From: Pseudomonas versuta
GTDB lineage: Bacteria; Pseudomonadota; Gammaproteobacteria; Pseudomonadales; Pseudomonadaceae
NCBI RefSeq assembly: GCF_001294575.1
Contig: NZ_CP012676.1
Coordinates: 3,806,501 to 3,870,500 of the forward strand
DNA: 64,000 nt
Direction of reading: 5' to 3'
A program made the position numbers and the translations under genes. The notes beneath the pieces were generated by a model. The model worked only from the letters and a program-made list of their open reading frames with translations, was not told where the DNA came from and ran no database searches. Every line of letters begins with the position of its first letter. The first letter of the stretch is position 1. Below are positions 53,421 through 64,000 of this stretch, in pieces.

Positions 53421-56400
53421 AACAACACTCCCTGTTCCCATGCCGGCTCAGCTTGCTGTGCCGCAGGTTTGCCCTGGAACATCAGGTCCAGGCTTTCGAT
53501 CAATAGTCTGGGCGGACGAGTAAAGAACACCCCCTGCCCCTGGGAGCGGGTACCGCGCAAGAACAGATACAGCGCACCGCCCATATGCCGGTCATAGTCG
53601 TAATCCGGCAACCGGGCCTTTAGCTGGCGGTGCAAGGCCAGCAGGTACAACACGTATTGCAGGTCGTAGCGGTTATCCAGAATGGAGGCGTTCATCGCTT
53701 GTTCGGTGTAGGCCGAGTCGTCGGCGCCCAGCCAGTTGGATTTGTAGTCCGCCACGTAATAGCGCCCTTCGTGCTCGAACGTCAGGTCGATAAAGCCTTT
53801 GAACATGCCGTTGAGCAAGCTCGGCTCCGCACCCGCACGCGCGGCACCGTCGTGGGTGTGCTGACGCACCAGCTTGTCCAGTTGCAGGACATCAACTTTG
53901 TGGCTGGCAAACCAGAATTCCATTTCGATCTGATACTGGCTCAACTGGCTAAGGACCACCGCCGGCTGGCCGTTATTGAGGCGCAGTGGCTCATCCTGCA
54001 GATGCTGCAACCAGTCACCCAACGTCTCGATCCAGCCTTGCCAGCCGCGGCGGTTGCAACGCCGCGCCACGGTATCCTGGATTGCCTGCGGGTCGGCCTT
54101 GAAACCTTCGCTGCCTGCCCATTCGAGCAGTCCATGGAGGAATGTTCCGGGATTGGGGCCACGGGGAAAGCGGTGGATGTCGCCGCCGCTGAGCGGTACT
54201 TCACGGGGAGCATCCGGGTCTAGCCGCTCATCGTCCGACAGCTTTTGCGCCAGGGCGCTTTCAGGCGCCTCGGCCGGGCTGAGGCTGTCACTGATGCGCA
54301 ATGCGCTGTAGGACGCGATCCACCAGTTCTCCGCTGCCCGACGTGACGGCAGCAGCGGTTTACGCAAGGAGGCCTGATTGAGCGGTGGATAAAATGTCGC
54401 CTCGCTGGCTGCTGGCACCGGCAAGTGCTGGATGGTGGCGCAGTCTTGTTGCAGGTCTGTCAGCCAGCGCTCCAGGTCGGCGGATTCGACCAGCATCGCC
54501 CCACCACCAAGCAGGTAGCCTAACGCTGAAAGATGCAGGACCGAGCGATTGTTGTTGCCGCGCTTGAGGTCGGCAACCCCGAGCCAGCAGGCATGCTGTG
54601 CCCGGGTCAGGGCCACGTAGAGCAGACGCAGGTCCTCGGCCAGACGCTCGTCATCCGCCTGGGCTATCAGTTCTGGCGTGGCTTTTAAACTCACCTGCGC
54701 GTTACCCGCACCATCGTGATAGTGCAGCGGCAAGCGGCTGCCATCCACCGGTTTGGTGGAGCAAATAAATGGCAGGAATACCAAGGGGTATTCCAGGCCT
54801 TTGGACTTGTGAATGGTCACCACCTTGACCAGTTGTTCGTCACTCTCAAGGCGCAGGATTTGCTCTTCCCCGGCCTGCCCGGAGAACGCCAGGTGCTCGG
54901 CCAGGTGGCGGATCAGTGCCTGTTCGCCATCCAGTTCGGCGGCGGCCTGTTGCAGTAATTCGGACAGGTGCAAGACGTTGGTCAGGATCCGCTCGCCATC
55001 GGTACGGGCAATCAGCGCCTGCGGCAGTTCGAAGTCATGCAGCAGGCGGCGCAACATGGCGAGCACGCCCTGCTTGCGCCAGGTTTCGCGGTAGCCACGA
55101 AACTGCATGACCCGCGATTCCCAGGCCAGCTCATCCTGGTTGAGACGTTCAAGTTCAATCAGTGGCAGGTCCAACGTGATGCAGGCCAGTGCCGCCCGCA
55201 GTGGGCGCTCAACGTCCGGCTCGGCACAGGCCTTGAGCCAGGCTAATACATCGTAAGCTTCCTGCGCGGCGTAGACCGAATCCTTATCAGACAGGTAAAC
55301 GCTACGTACGCCACGTGCCGATAATTCACGCCTGACCGCCTGAGCTTCCTTACCGTCACGGACCAAAATGGCAATGTCCGCCGGCAATACAGCACGCAAG
55401 GGTTTGCCAGCCTGGGCAAAACCGCAGCGACCTTGCTGGCCGCCATTGAGCAGTTCAACAATTTGGCTGGCACAGGCGGCTGCCAGTTGCTGGCGATAAA
55501 TGACACCTGATACCGGCTGCTCGGAGGGCAACTGCCAAAGGGTCAACGCGCTGACAGGCTGGCCATCGAGTTGCAGGACTTCTTTACGGCCCTGGGATTT
55601 GACCGACACGAAGGGCACCGGATTCTCCAGGCCATCACGGAACAAAAATGCACCCCGCCCGGTGGCCCGTTGCTCGGCCCGCTCGAATACATGATTCACC
55701 GCTTCGACCATCACATGGCTGGAGCGGAAGTTGGTGTCCAGCGTATGCAGTCGGCCACTGGTGGCGTGCCGGGCACGCAGGTAGGTGTAGATGTCGGCAC
55801 CGCGAAAGGCATAGATCGCCTGTTTCGGATCGCCGATCAGGAACAGGCCGGTGTCGGGGCTGTTGTCTTCGATCCGGTAGATGGTCTCAAAGATGCGGTA
55901 CTGCACCGGGTCGGTGTCCTGAAACTCGTCAATCAGAGCCACCGGGAACTGTTCACGAATCAGGGTTGCGAGGCGTTCGCCGCCTTCGGCCTGCAGCGCA
56001 GCGTCGAGCCTGAGCAGCATGTCGTCGAAGCCCATCTCGGCCCGACGGCGCTTTTCTTCTTCAAAGCGTTTGCTCACCCAATAGGCGGCGTGTTCCAGGA
56101 CTGCAGCGTCCGGGGTCGGCAACGCATCAAGTGCAGCTTTCAGGCCGGACATCGCATCCAGCGCCGGATGCTGCGGAGGCTCGCCTTTCCAGGCTTCTGC
56201 GAAGCCATCCGGGGTCAGGCGAGTGAACCCTGTGCCCAGATCCAGCTGCTCCAGAGAGTCGTCAGCGGCCCAGGCGCTGAGCTTTTCAAACCAGGGCTCG
56301 AAATAACGGGCCTGCATTTTCCTGCCGTCCACTGCCTTGGCGGCTACACCTTGCAGGCAGATTTCACGCAGCTGCTGGGCCCATTGCAACCAGGGCGTTT

Positions 56401-57106
56401 TTAGCTTTGACAGGGCCTCGCGACGCTCCAGCAAACAGGCTTCAATTATCGAGGCCGGGGTTTGCTCCGGGTTTTTCGGCGCCCGCGAGCTGGCGAACAA
56501 CGCTCGAACCCGCGGTAACAATGCAGCCGGACCACTCCAGTTGGCACGCACCCAGTTCAAGGCGTCACCGTGCATGGGGTAGCAAAACAGTCGCCAGTAA
56601 TCGCGCAGCACTTCGCCGAGCAAATCGCTGTGGTCGGTTTCCAGGGTTTGGGTAAACAGGCTGCCGCTGTCGAAGGCATGTTCACGCAGCATCCGCTGGC
56701 ACCAACTGTGGATGGTCGAAACGGCTGCTTCGTCCATCCACTGTGCGGCGATATCGAGACGCCCGGCACAGGCAGCCCATTGCCCGGGCGTGAACTGGTC
56801 ACGCAGTTGTGCCACCAGGGCATCCGGTGCTTCGATCTCGTCACGGAAGAACCGCGCCGCTTCAGCGAGCCGGGTGCGGATACGATCACGCAGCTCTTTG
56901 GTAGCCGCATCGGTGAAGGTCACAACCAGGATTTGCGGTGGCAACAACTCGCGGCCAAAGCCTGAGTCCTCTGCGCCATGACCCAATATCAAACGCAGAT
57001 AGAGTGCCGAGATGGTGAAGGTTTTACCGGTACCCGCGCTGGCCTCGATCAGTTGACTGCCGCGTAGGGGAAAGGCCAGAGCCAGGGGTGTTTTTTGCTC
57101 GTTCAT
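53417..57106 (-). CDS. recB: RecB, exodeoxyribonuclease V beta subunit
   Basis: 1229-residue 3'-5' helicase-nuclease. Walker A EASAGTGKTFT has its Lys at 28; DEFQDTDPVQY is motif II; TIHKSKGLEYPLVFLP is motif V/VI-region. The C-terminal nuclease has MFKGFIDLTFEHEG and YVADYKSNWLG with the catalytic Asp and Asp-Tyr-Lys, so it is active. Its start overlaps the recC stop by one base (TAATG). There is no frameshift across the 3.7 kb. Confidence 0.96.
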   Translation of the reverse strand: MNEQKTPLALAFPLRGSQLIEASAGTGKTFTISALYLRLILGHGAEDSGFGRELLPPQILVVTFTDAATKELRDRIRTRLAEAARFFRDEIEAPDALVAQLRDQFTPGQWAACAGRLDIAAQWMDEAAVSTIHSWCQRMLREHAFDSGSLFTQTLETDHSDLLGEVLRDYWRLFCYPMHGDALNWVRANWSGPAALLPRVRALFASSRAPKNPEQTPASIIEACLLERREALSKLKTPWLQWAQQLREICLQGVAAKAVDGRKMQARYFEPWFEKLSAWAADDSLEQLDLGTGFTRLTPDGFAEAWKGEPPQHPALDAMSGLKAALDALPTPDAAVLEHAAYWVSKRFEEEKRRRAEMGFDDMLLRLDAALQAEGGERLATLIREQFPVALIDEFQDTDPVQYRIFETIYRIEDNSPDTGLFLIGDPKQAIYAFRGADIYTYLRARHATSGRLHTLDTNFRSSHVMVEAVNHVFERAEQRATGRGAFLFRDGLENPVPFVSVKSQGRKEVLQLDGQPVSALTLWQLPSEQPVSGVIYRQQLAAACASQIVELLNGGQQGRCGFAQAGKPLRAVLPADIAILVRDGKEAQAVRRELSARGVRSVYLSDKDSVYAAQEAYDVLAWLKACAEPDVERPLRAALACITLDLPLIELERLNQDELAWESRVMQFRGYRETWRKQGVLAMLRRLLHDFELPQALIARTDGERILTNVLHLSELLQQAAAELDGEQALIRHLAEHLAFSGQAGEEQILRLESDEQLVKVVTIHKSKGLEYPLVFLPFICSTKPVDGSRLPLHYHDGAGNAQVSLKATPELIAQADDERLAEDLRLLYVALTRAQHACWLGVADLKRGNNNRSVLHLSALGYLLGGGAMLVESADLERWLTDLQQDCATIQHLPVPAASEATFYPPLNQASLRKPLLPSRRAAENWWIASYSALRISDSLSPAEAPESALAQKLSDDERLDPDAPREVPLSGGDIHRFPRGPNPGTFLHGLLEWAGSEGFKADPQAIQDTVARRCNRRGWQGWIETLGDWLQHLQDEPLRLNNGQPAVVLSQLSQYQIEMEFWFASHKVDVLQLDKLVRQHTHDGAARAGAEPSLLNGMFKGFIDLTFEHEGRYYVADYKSNWLGADDSAYTEQAMNASILDNRYDLQYVLYLLALHRQLKARLPDYDYDRHMGGALYLFLRGTRSQGQGVFFTRPPRLLIESLDLMFQGKPAAQQAEPAWEQGVLL

Positions 57107-60100
57107 TAGCGGGACGCCTCGCTGTTTAATGAACGCCAGGGCGCATCAAAAAGTGGTCGATAGAGGGCATCGCACCACTCTGCAAATTCTTCACTGGCCA
57201 TCAAGGCGGCGTAATCCGGGAACTGGCGGGCAAGCGCGGCGCTTTCACGACGCTCGCCATCGCTGGTCTGGCCGTCGCCTTCGTAGGCTTTTTGTGCCGC
57301 CGCATCGGCTTTCGCCGGATCAGACTGGGCAAGCCAGGCGAAGGCTGTTTTGACTGCAACGGGCAATGGCCGGCGCATTCCGACTTTCCAGGCCATCAGC
57401 AAATTGCCAAGAATTTCACTCGCCTGTTTTGCCTCCAGAGGCGCGAGCAGCAAGGTGTCATCGCTGGCGACCAAGGCTGTGGACATGTCCAGGCCACTGG
57501 CGCAGGCAATCAAGTGGTTGACCCAGGGCCGGGTCAACCGATGCCATTTACGGGTTTTAATCGCGCCAATGCTGTTAGGAATAGTGGTAACGGACAGTAA
57601 GCCTTTGTCACTGCGCTGGTGCAGGTTGCCGAGCCAGCCTTCAAGGGTCAGGCCGTTAGCCTCAAAGCTGACGGGCAGTGCACTGTTAAGCGGCGTCGGC
57701 CAAAGGAGCAATAATTGCTGATAGCGCTGTAGGACATCGGGAAGTGGCTCTATCAGTTCTTGTTGCAGGCATTCGCCAAAACCGGCCATGGGTAACAGGC
57801 CACTGCCCTGTAAACGCAGGGCCCGGGTATGCAAAGCCTGCTCAAGCTGATCAGGCTGCGCCAGTGCGGCTTCGAGCAAGCTGTCGCTAAGGGTGTAACG
57901 CTGTAGCGCATCGAGCACGAAGGGTTCTTCATCCGCCAAAGGCACTTCAGCCGCCTCAAAGAACACTTTCAAACGCTGACTAAAGAAGTGACGTACAGGG
58001 TTACGCAGGAAGTCCTGCAACTGGGTCAGGTTCAAGGGCTCTTCTTGTTCGTGCGCCGCCAGGATGCCCGGCGCGACAGGCGTCGGCTGGGGCTCGTGCA
58101 GACGTTGCCATTCCCGGGCATAGCTGAACAGGCTGGAATTACCTTCGTGGAAGTAGCGGGTACTGAAGGGTTGAAGCGGATGCTCTTGGGTCATGGCTTC
58201 AAGCAAGTCGCCACCCTCTGCCAGTTGCCAGCCGCTGGCCAGGTGATCACGCAGCTGACCGATCAATACGCAGGCAGGACGCTCGCTGTTGTCGCGGATA
58301 CTGCGTCCGACCCAACTGATATAGAGCTGGTCGCGTGCAGAAAGCAGCGCTTCGAGCAGCAGGTAGCGGTCATCCTCCCGGCGGGAGCGGTCGCCCGGGC
58401 GATAGTCGCTGCCCATCAAGTCGAAATCCAGCGGTGGTTGCGCACGCGGGTAATCGCCATCGTTCATGCCCAGCAGGCATACCAGCTTGAACGGGATAGC
58501 CCGCATCGGCATCAGAGTGCAAAAGTTCACTGCGCCGGCCAGGAAACGCTGCGACAGCTTGCCCTGGTCAAGTCCGGCCAGCCAGGCTTCACGTACTACC
58601 GTCAACGGTAACGCATCTTGCAGGCCAACCAGCTCACAGGTTTCGAGCCAGGTCTCGCGAAGCTCTTCGAGCTGGGCCAGCAGGTAATCGTCGTGTTCGG
58701 TTTCGGCCAGGAAAAACAGTTGCACCAATGCCTGCAGCCGCTCACCCCATTGCTGCGGCAACGCCGGCTGCGAGAGTTCCTGGTGGGCAATTTCCAGTGC
58801 ATCCAGCAAAGCCACGAGCGGGCCGATCAGTACCGCATCCAGACCGCCAATTTCATCATACGGCTCAATGCCGTCGCAGGCTTCGGCGCTACCGACGGCA
58901 TAACCGAGCAGCATGCGGCGCAGGCCAAAACGCCAACTGTTTTGTTCCAGGTGTGACGGCAAGCCGAGGCCGGCACGCTGCTCAGCATTCAATCCCCAAC
59001 GAATCCCTGCGCCTTCAATCCAGCGATGCAAGGTCGGCAAGTCGCGCTCCTGTACCTTGAAGCGGGCGCGCAGGGCTGGAACATCCAGCAAGTCGAGAAT
59101 TTCACTGACCGGAAAACGGCTGTCCGGCAGTTTGAGCAGATGCTCGATGGCGATCAGCAGCGGATCACGCCCACGCTGACCCTGGTCGGCCAGGGTGTAG
59201 GGGATGAAACGACGGTCGTCTCGTTCAATCTGGCCAAATACCGCCCGTATATGGGGAGCGTAACTATCGATATCCGGCACCATCACAATCACATCGCGTG
59301 ACTGCAACTGGGGATACTTGGCGAATCGCGCGAGTAGCTGGTCGTGAAGAATTTCGACTTCGCGCTGTGCACTGTGGGCGATGTGAAAGCGGATTGACTC
59401 GTCCTGCTCCAGATCTACAGCGGGCCATAGCTCACGGGTTTCGTTGAGCGGGCGCAGTTCAAGAATGTCATCCTGCAACTGGTTCAACTGGTTGAGCGGT
59501 TGTACTTCACTGAACAGGTCGATACGGCCGTCACGAAAAGCCGCACGATAACTGTTGGGGTCATCGTAGCTGTCGAGCAGGTTGATGTAATCACGCCCTT
59601 GTTTGCCCCAGGCGGCGAGAAGCGGATGGGCATGTTGATGCAGGATATCCAGGTCCAGGGCTGCCGGCATTCCTGCCTTGCGCGCCTGACGCTTGTATTG
59701 GTGACGCAGCAGGTCTTTATCCGCAACGATGTCAGACCAGTGATGGCGACAAGGATTATGTACGCACAACAGCACCTGGCTGAAACGGGCAAGGCCAGCG
59801 AGGGCTTCAAGCGCCTGGGCGGGCAATGACGAAATGCCGAAGACAATCACCCTGGCCGGTAAACCGGACGGAGCTTGCTCAATGCTGTTGATCTTGTCCA
59901 TGAAGCGCTGGTGAACACCTGCCCGACTCTGCGACATGCCCTCCTCACCCACATCGAGCAATAACGCACGCCACAATTCGGCCTGCCAGCAGTTAGCCGG
60001 GCTCAGTGCCGGGCTTTCACCCCGGGCATTGCGTAACTGGAGGCGGCCTGCGGCCCAATCTTCCAGCCAGTCGGCGCGGTAAACCTGATATTGGTCAAAC

Positions 60101-60555
60101 AGGTCGGCCAGACGCTCTGACAGCTGATAGCGTTTGCGCAAATCAGTGTCATGGGTAAGGAAGCGCTGCAAGGGTTCGAAGTGCGGCTGGTCGATAAGCG
60201 CCGGGAGCAAGCGCATCAGGCGCCAGGTAAGCGGAGCTTTGTCGAGCAGGGAGGTGGCGGGGATTTGCTCGCTGCCTAAAACGATCCGATAGAGCTGCCA
60301 CATAAAACTGCCGGGCAACTGCACATCAACTGCGGCAGCAATGCCACAACCACCTAGGTCGTCGTCCTGGGCATCTTCCGCCAGAGCCAGCTTCAGCCAT
60401 TGGGCGATGCCGTTACTCTGCACCAAGGCAATTTCGTTCTCCAAAGGCGCCAGGGGATAGCGGCGCATCCAGCTCACGACCAAGCTGCGTAACTCATCAA
60501 GGCGGTTACCGTGAACCACCATAAAACCCGCATTGAGGGACGTAGCAACCGGCAT
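57106..60555 (-). CDS. recC: RecC, exodeoxyribonuclease V gamma subunit
   Basis: 1149-residue RecC, which splits DNA strands and recognises Chi sequences within RecBCD. It starts SLNAGFMVVHGNRLDELRSL; SNGIAQWLKLAL near the N-terminus, VIVFGISSLPAQALEALAGL and LVCLLGMNDGDYPRAQPPLD are characteristic. Helicase motifs are degenerate, as expected for RecC. ATG 60555 follows AAGGATGCC; the upstream in-frame ATG at 60585 has no such site. It is the first gene of recC-recB-recD, the Pseudomonas order. Confidence 0.95.
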   Translation of the reverse strand: MPVATSLNAGFMVVHGNRLDELRSLVVSWMRRYPLAPLENEIALVQSNGIAQWLKLALAEDAQDDDLGGCGIAAAVDVQLPGSFMWQLYRIVLGSEQIPATSLLDKAPLTWRLMRLLPALIDQPHFEPLQRFLTHDTDLRKRYQLSERLADLFDQYQVYRADWLEDWAAGRLQLRNARGESPALSPANCWQAELWRALLLDVGEEGMSQSRAGVHQRFMDKINSIEQAPSGLPARVIVFGISSLPAQALEALAGLARFSQVLLCVHNPCRHHWSDIVADKDLLRHQYKRQARKAGMPAALDLDILHQHAHPLLAAWGKQGRDYINLLDSYDDPNSYRAAFRDGRIDLFSEVQPLNQLNQLQDDILELRPLNETRELWPAVDLEQDESIRFHIAHSAQREVEILHDQLLARFAKYPQLQSRDVIVMVPDIDSYAPHIRAVFGQIERDDRRFIPYTLADQGQRGRDPLLIAIEHLLKLPDSRFPVSEILDLLDVPALRARFKVQERDLPTLHRWIEGAGIRWGLNAEQRAGLGLPSHLEQNSWRFGLRRMLLGYAVGSAEACDGIEPYDEIGGLDAVLIGPLVALLDALEIAHQELSQPALPQQWGERLQALVQLFFLAETEHDDYLLAQLEELRETWLETCELVGLQDALPLTVVREAWLAGLDQGKLSQRFLAGAVNFCTLMPMRAIPFKLVCLLGMNDGDYPRAQPPLDFDLMGSDYRPGDRSRREDDRYLLLEALLSARDQLYISWVGRSIRDNSERPACVLIGQLRDHLASGWQLAEGGDLLEAMTQEHPLQPFSTRYFHEGNSSLFSYAREWQRLHEPQPTPVAPGILAAHEQEEPLNLTQLQDFLRNPVRHFFSQRLKVFFEAAEVPLADEEPFVLDALQRYTLSDSLLEAALAQPDQLEQALHTRALRLQGSGLLPMAGFGECLQQELIEPLPDVLQRYQQLLLLWPTPLNSALPVSFEANGLTLEGWLGNLHQRSDKGLLSVTTIPNSIGAIKTRKWHRLTRPWVNHLIACASGLDMSTALVASDDTLLLAPLEAKQASEILGNLLMAWKVGMRRPLPVAVKTAFAWLAQSDPAKADAAAQKAYEGDGQTSDGERRESAALARQFPDYAALMASEEFAEWCDALYRPLFDAPWRSLNSEASR

Positions 60556-60800
60556 GACGGCATCCTTAGGAGAGGGCAAATCCAAAGGCGAACCTTATCA
60601 TTGCCCGGGAGCATTGGTGGAGTATTGCAAGGCCGGTCCGACTTTGCAGGCGCTGGCGCGAGCTGCGAGCGACAGCATGTCTTTCGCAAGTTAAGCCCTG
60701 TGCCACCTGTTGCATTGCGCATTCAGGATTTACGGCGACTGCAGCACCGCAAGAGTTGTTGCAGCGAATCGCTGTATCGCTGCCTGCAACTTTTCTCGCC
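60556..60800. other. Gap between rRNA operon terminator and recC
   Basis: No gene seen. It must carry the recC promoter on the minus strand. The region reads as normal-composition DNA with no REP element. Confidence 0.4.
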
Positions 60801-60842
60801 ACAAAAACAAACCCCCTGTCTGCATGAGCAGACAGGGGGTTT
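60801..60842 (-). terminator. rRNA operon terminator
   Basis: A 15-bp perfect stem AAACCCCCTGTCTGC (60809-60823) / inverse (60828-60842) with loop ATGA, followed on the minus strand by TTTGTTTTTGT. It lies 10 bp past the 5S gene. Confidence 0.95.
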
Positions 60843-60852
60843 GGAATTTAAT

Positions 60853-60968
60853 CTTGACGATGACCTACTCTCACATGGGGAAACCCCACACTACCATCGG
60901 CGATGCATCGTTTCACTACTGAGTTCGGGATGGGATCAGGTGGTTCCAATGCTCTATGGTCGTCAAGA
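60853..60968 (-). rRNA. rrf: 5S ribosomal RNA
   Basis: About 116 nt on the minus strand. Conserved 5S segments are visible: GACCATAGAGCATTGGAACC, CCATCCCGAACTCAGTAGTG and CCCCATGTGAGAGTAGGTCA. The 5' and 3' ends (CTTGACGACC ... GTCATCGTCAAG) pair as the terminal stem. Boundaries are accurate to a few bases. Confidence 0.96.
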
Positions 60969-61123
60969 AATTCGGTAGCCAGCGCGTTTACCTTACGGTT
61001 AACGTTCCAGCGAATGGGTATGTAATAGATTTGTGTGTTACGCAAACTTTCGGTTTGTATCGTCTTCACACACCGCAACTTGCAGGCTTTGTATTCAAAG
61101 CGCAAATTGCTTGGGTGTTATAT
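60969..61123 (-). other. 23S-5S internal transcribed spacer
   Basis: About 155 bp of AT-rich spacer without a tRNA gene; it contains processing-stem-like sequence near both rRNAs. Confidence 0.7.

Positions 61124-64000
<2,877 letters not shown>

Overview
The window reads as chromosomal DNA of a Pseudomonas, probably of the broad P. fluorescens lineage. I infer this from protein family content (PuuA/PuuB-type polyamine catabolism, YfiRNB, recC-recB-recD order, HBM-type chemoreceptor, mmsAB), high-GC codon use with long antisense shadow ORFs, dispersed REP palindromes of the GTAGGAGCGAGCTTGCTCGC type, and the 23S/5S rRNA sequence. No prophage, integrase, transposase, CRISPR array or tRNA was seen.

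Layout. 1-6.1 kb (minus strand): an exported amidohydrolase cut by the window edge, a PuuB-like oxidase, a PotF-like polyamine-binding protein, a PuuA-like glutamine-synthetase-family enzyme and an AraC-type regulator, together a polyamine uptake and gamma-glutamylation module. 6.4-7.7 kb: an Lrp/AsnC regulator divergent from a LysE exporter. 7.7-12.4 kb: one 1562-residue Upf1/DNA2-like helicase with a C-terminal Vsr/DUF559-like nuclease. 12.7-23.1 kb: a twelve-gene minus-strand operon. Its promoter-proximal half encodes ATP-grasp, PRTase, HAD, PRTase-PELOTA (StiP), CitE-like lyase and HAD enzymes, and its distal half encodes TerZ, TerA, TerB, TerC, TerD and TerE. It ends at a strong terminator.

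23.3-28.5 kb: an ArnT-like GT39 enzyme, an orphan protein, a membrane-anchored histidine phosphatase and an HBM chemoreceptor. 28.7-32.3 kb: a tightly packed GntP permease / RpiR regulator / N-acyl-D-amino-acid deacylase operon. 32.6-42.7 kb: SulP transporter, gamma-glutamyltransferase, atypical SDR, LysR, MdaB-like quinone reductase, TauE/SafE permease with divergent LysR, aromatic-type amino acid permease and a small cupin. 42.8-46.3 kb: mmsA-mmsB (valine catabolism) with a divergent LysR gene. 46.6-48.7 kb: a Tat-exported beta-carbonic anhydrase and a secreted GH5 hydrolase. 48.8-51.2 kb: yfiR-yfiN-yfiB, a periplasm-to-cyclic-di-GMP signalling unit. 51.3-60.6 kb: recC-recB-recD. 60.8-64 kb: the 3' part of an rRNA operon on the minus strand (terminator, 5S, nearly complete 23S, whose 5' end lies about 15 nt beyond the window).

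The most notable material is the Ter operon with its metabolite-making enzyme module and the adjoining giant helicase-nuclease. The Ter/biosynthetic association has been proposed from comparative genomics, but its product is not known to me. Linking the helicase to it is my inference from adjacency alone. All start sites were chosen by ribosome-binding-site spacing and gene overlap, and no database search was possible.
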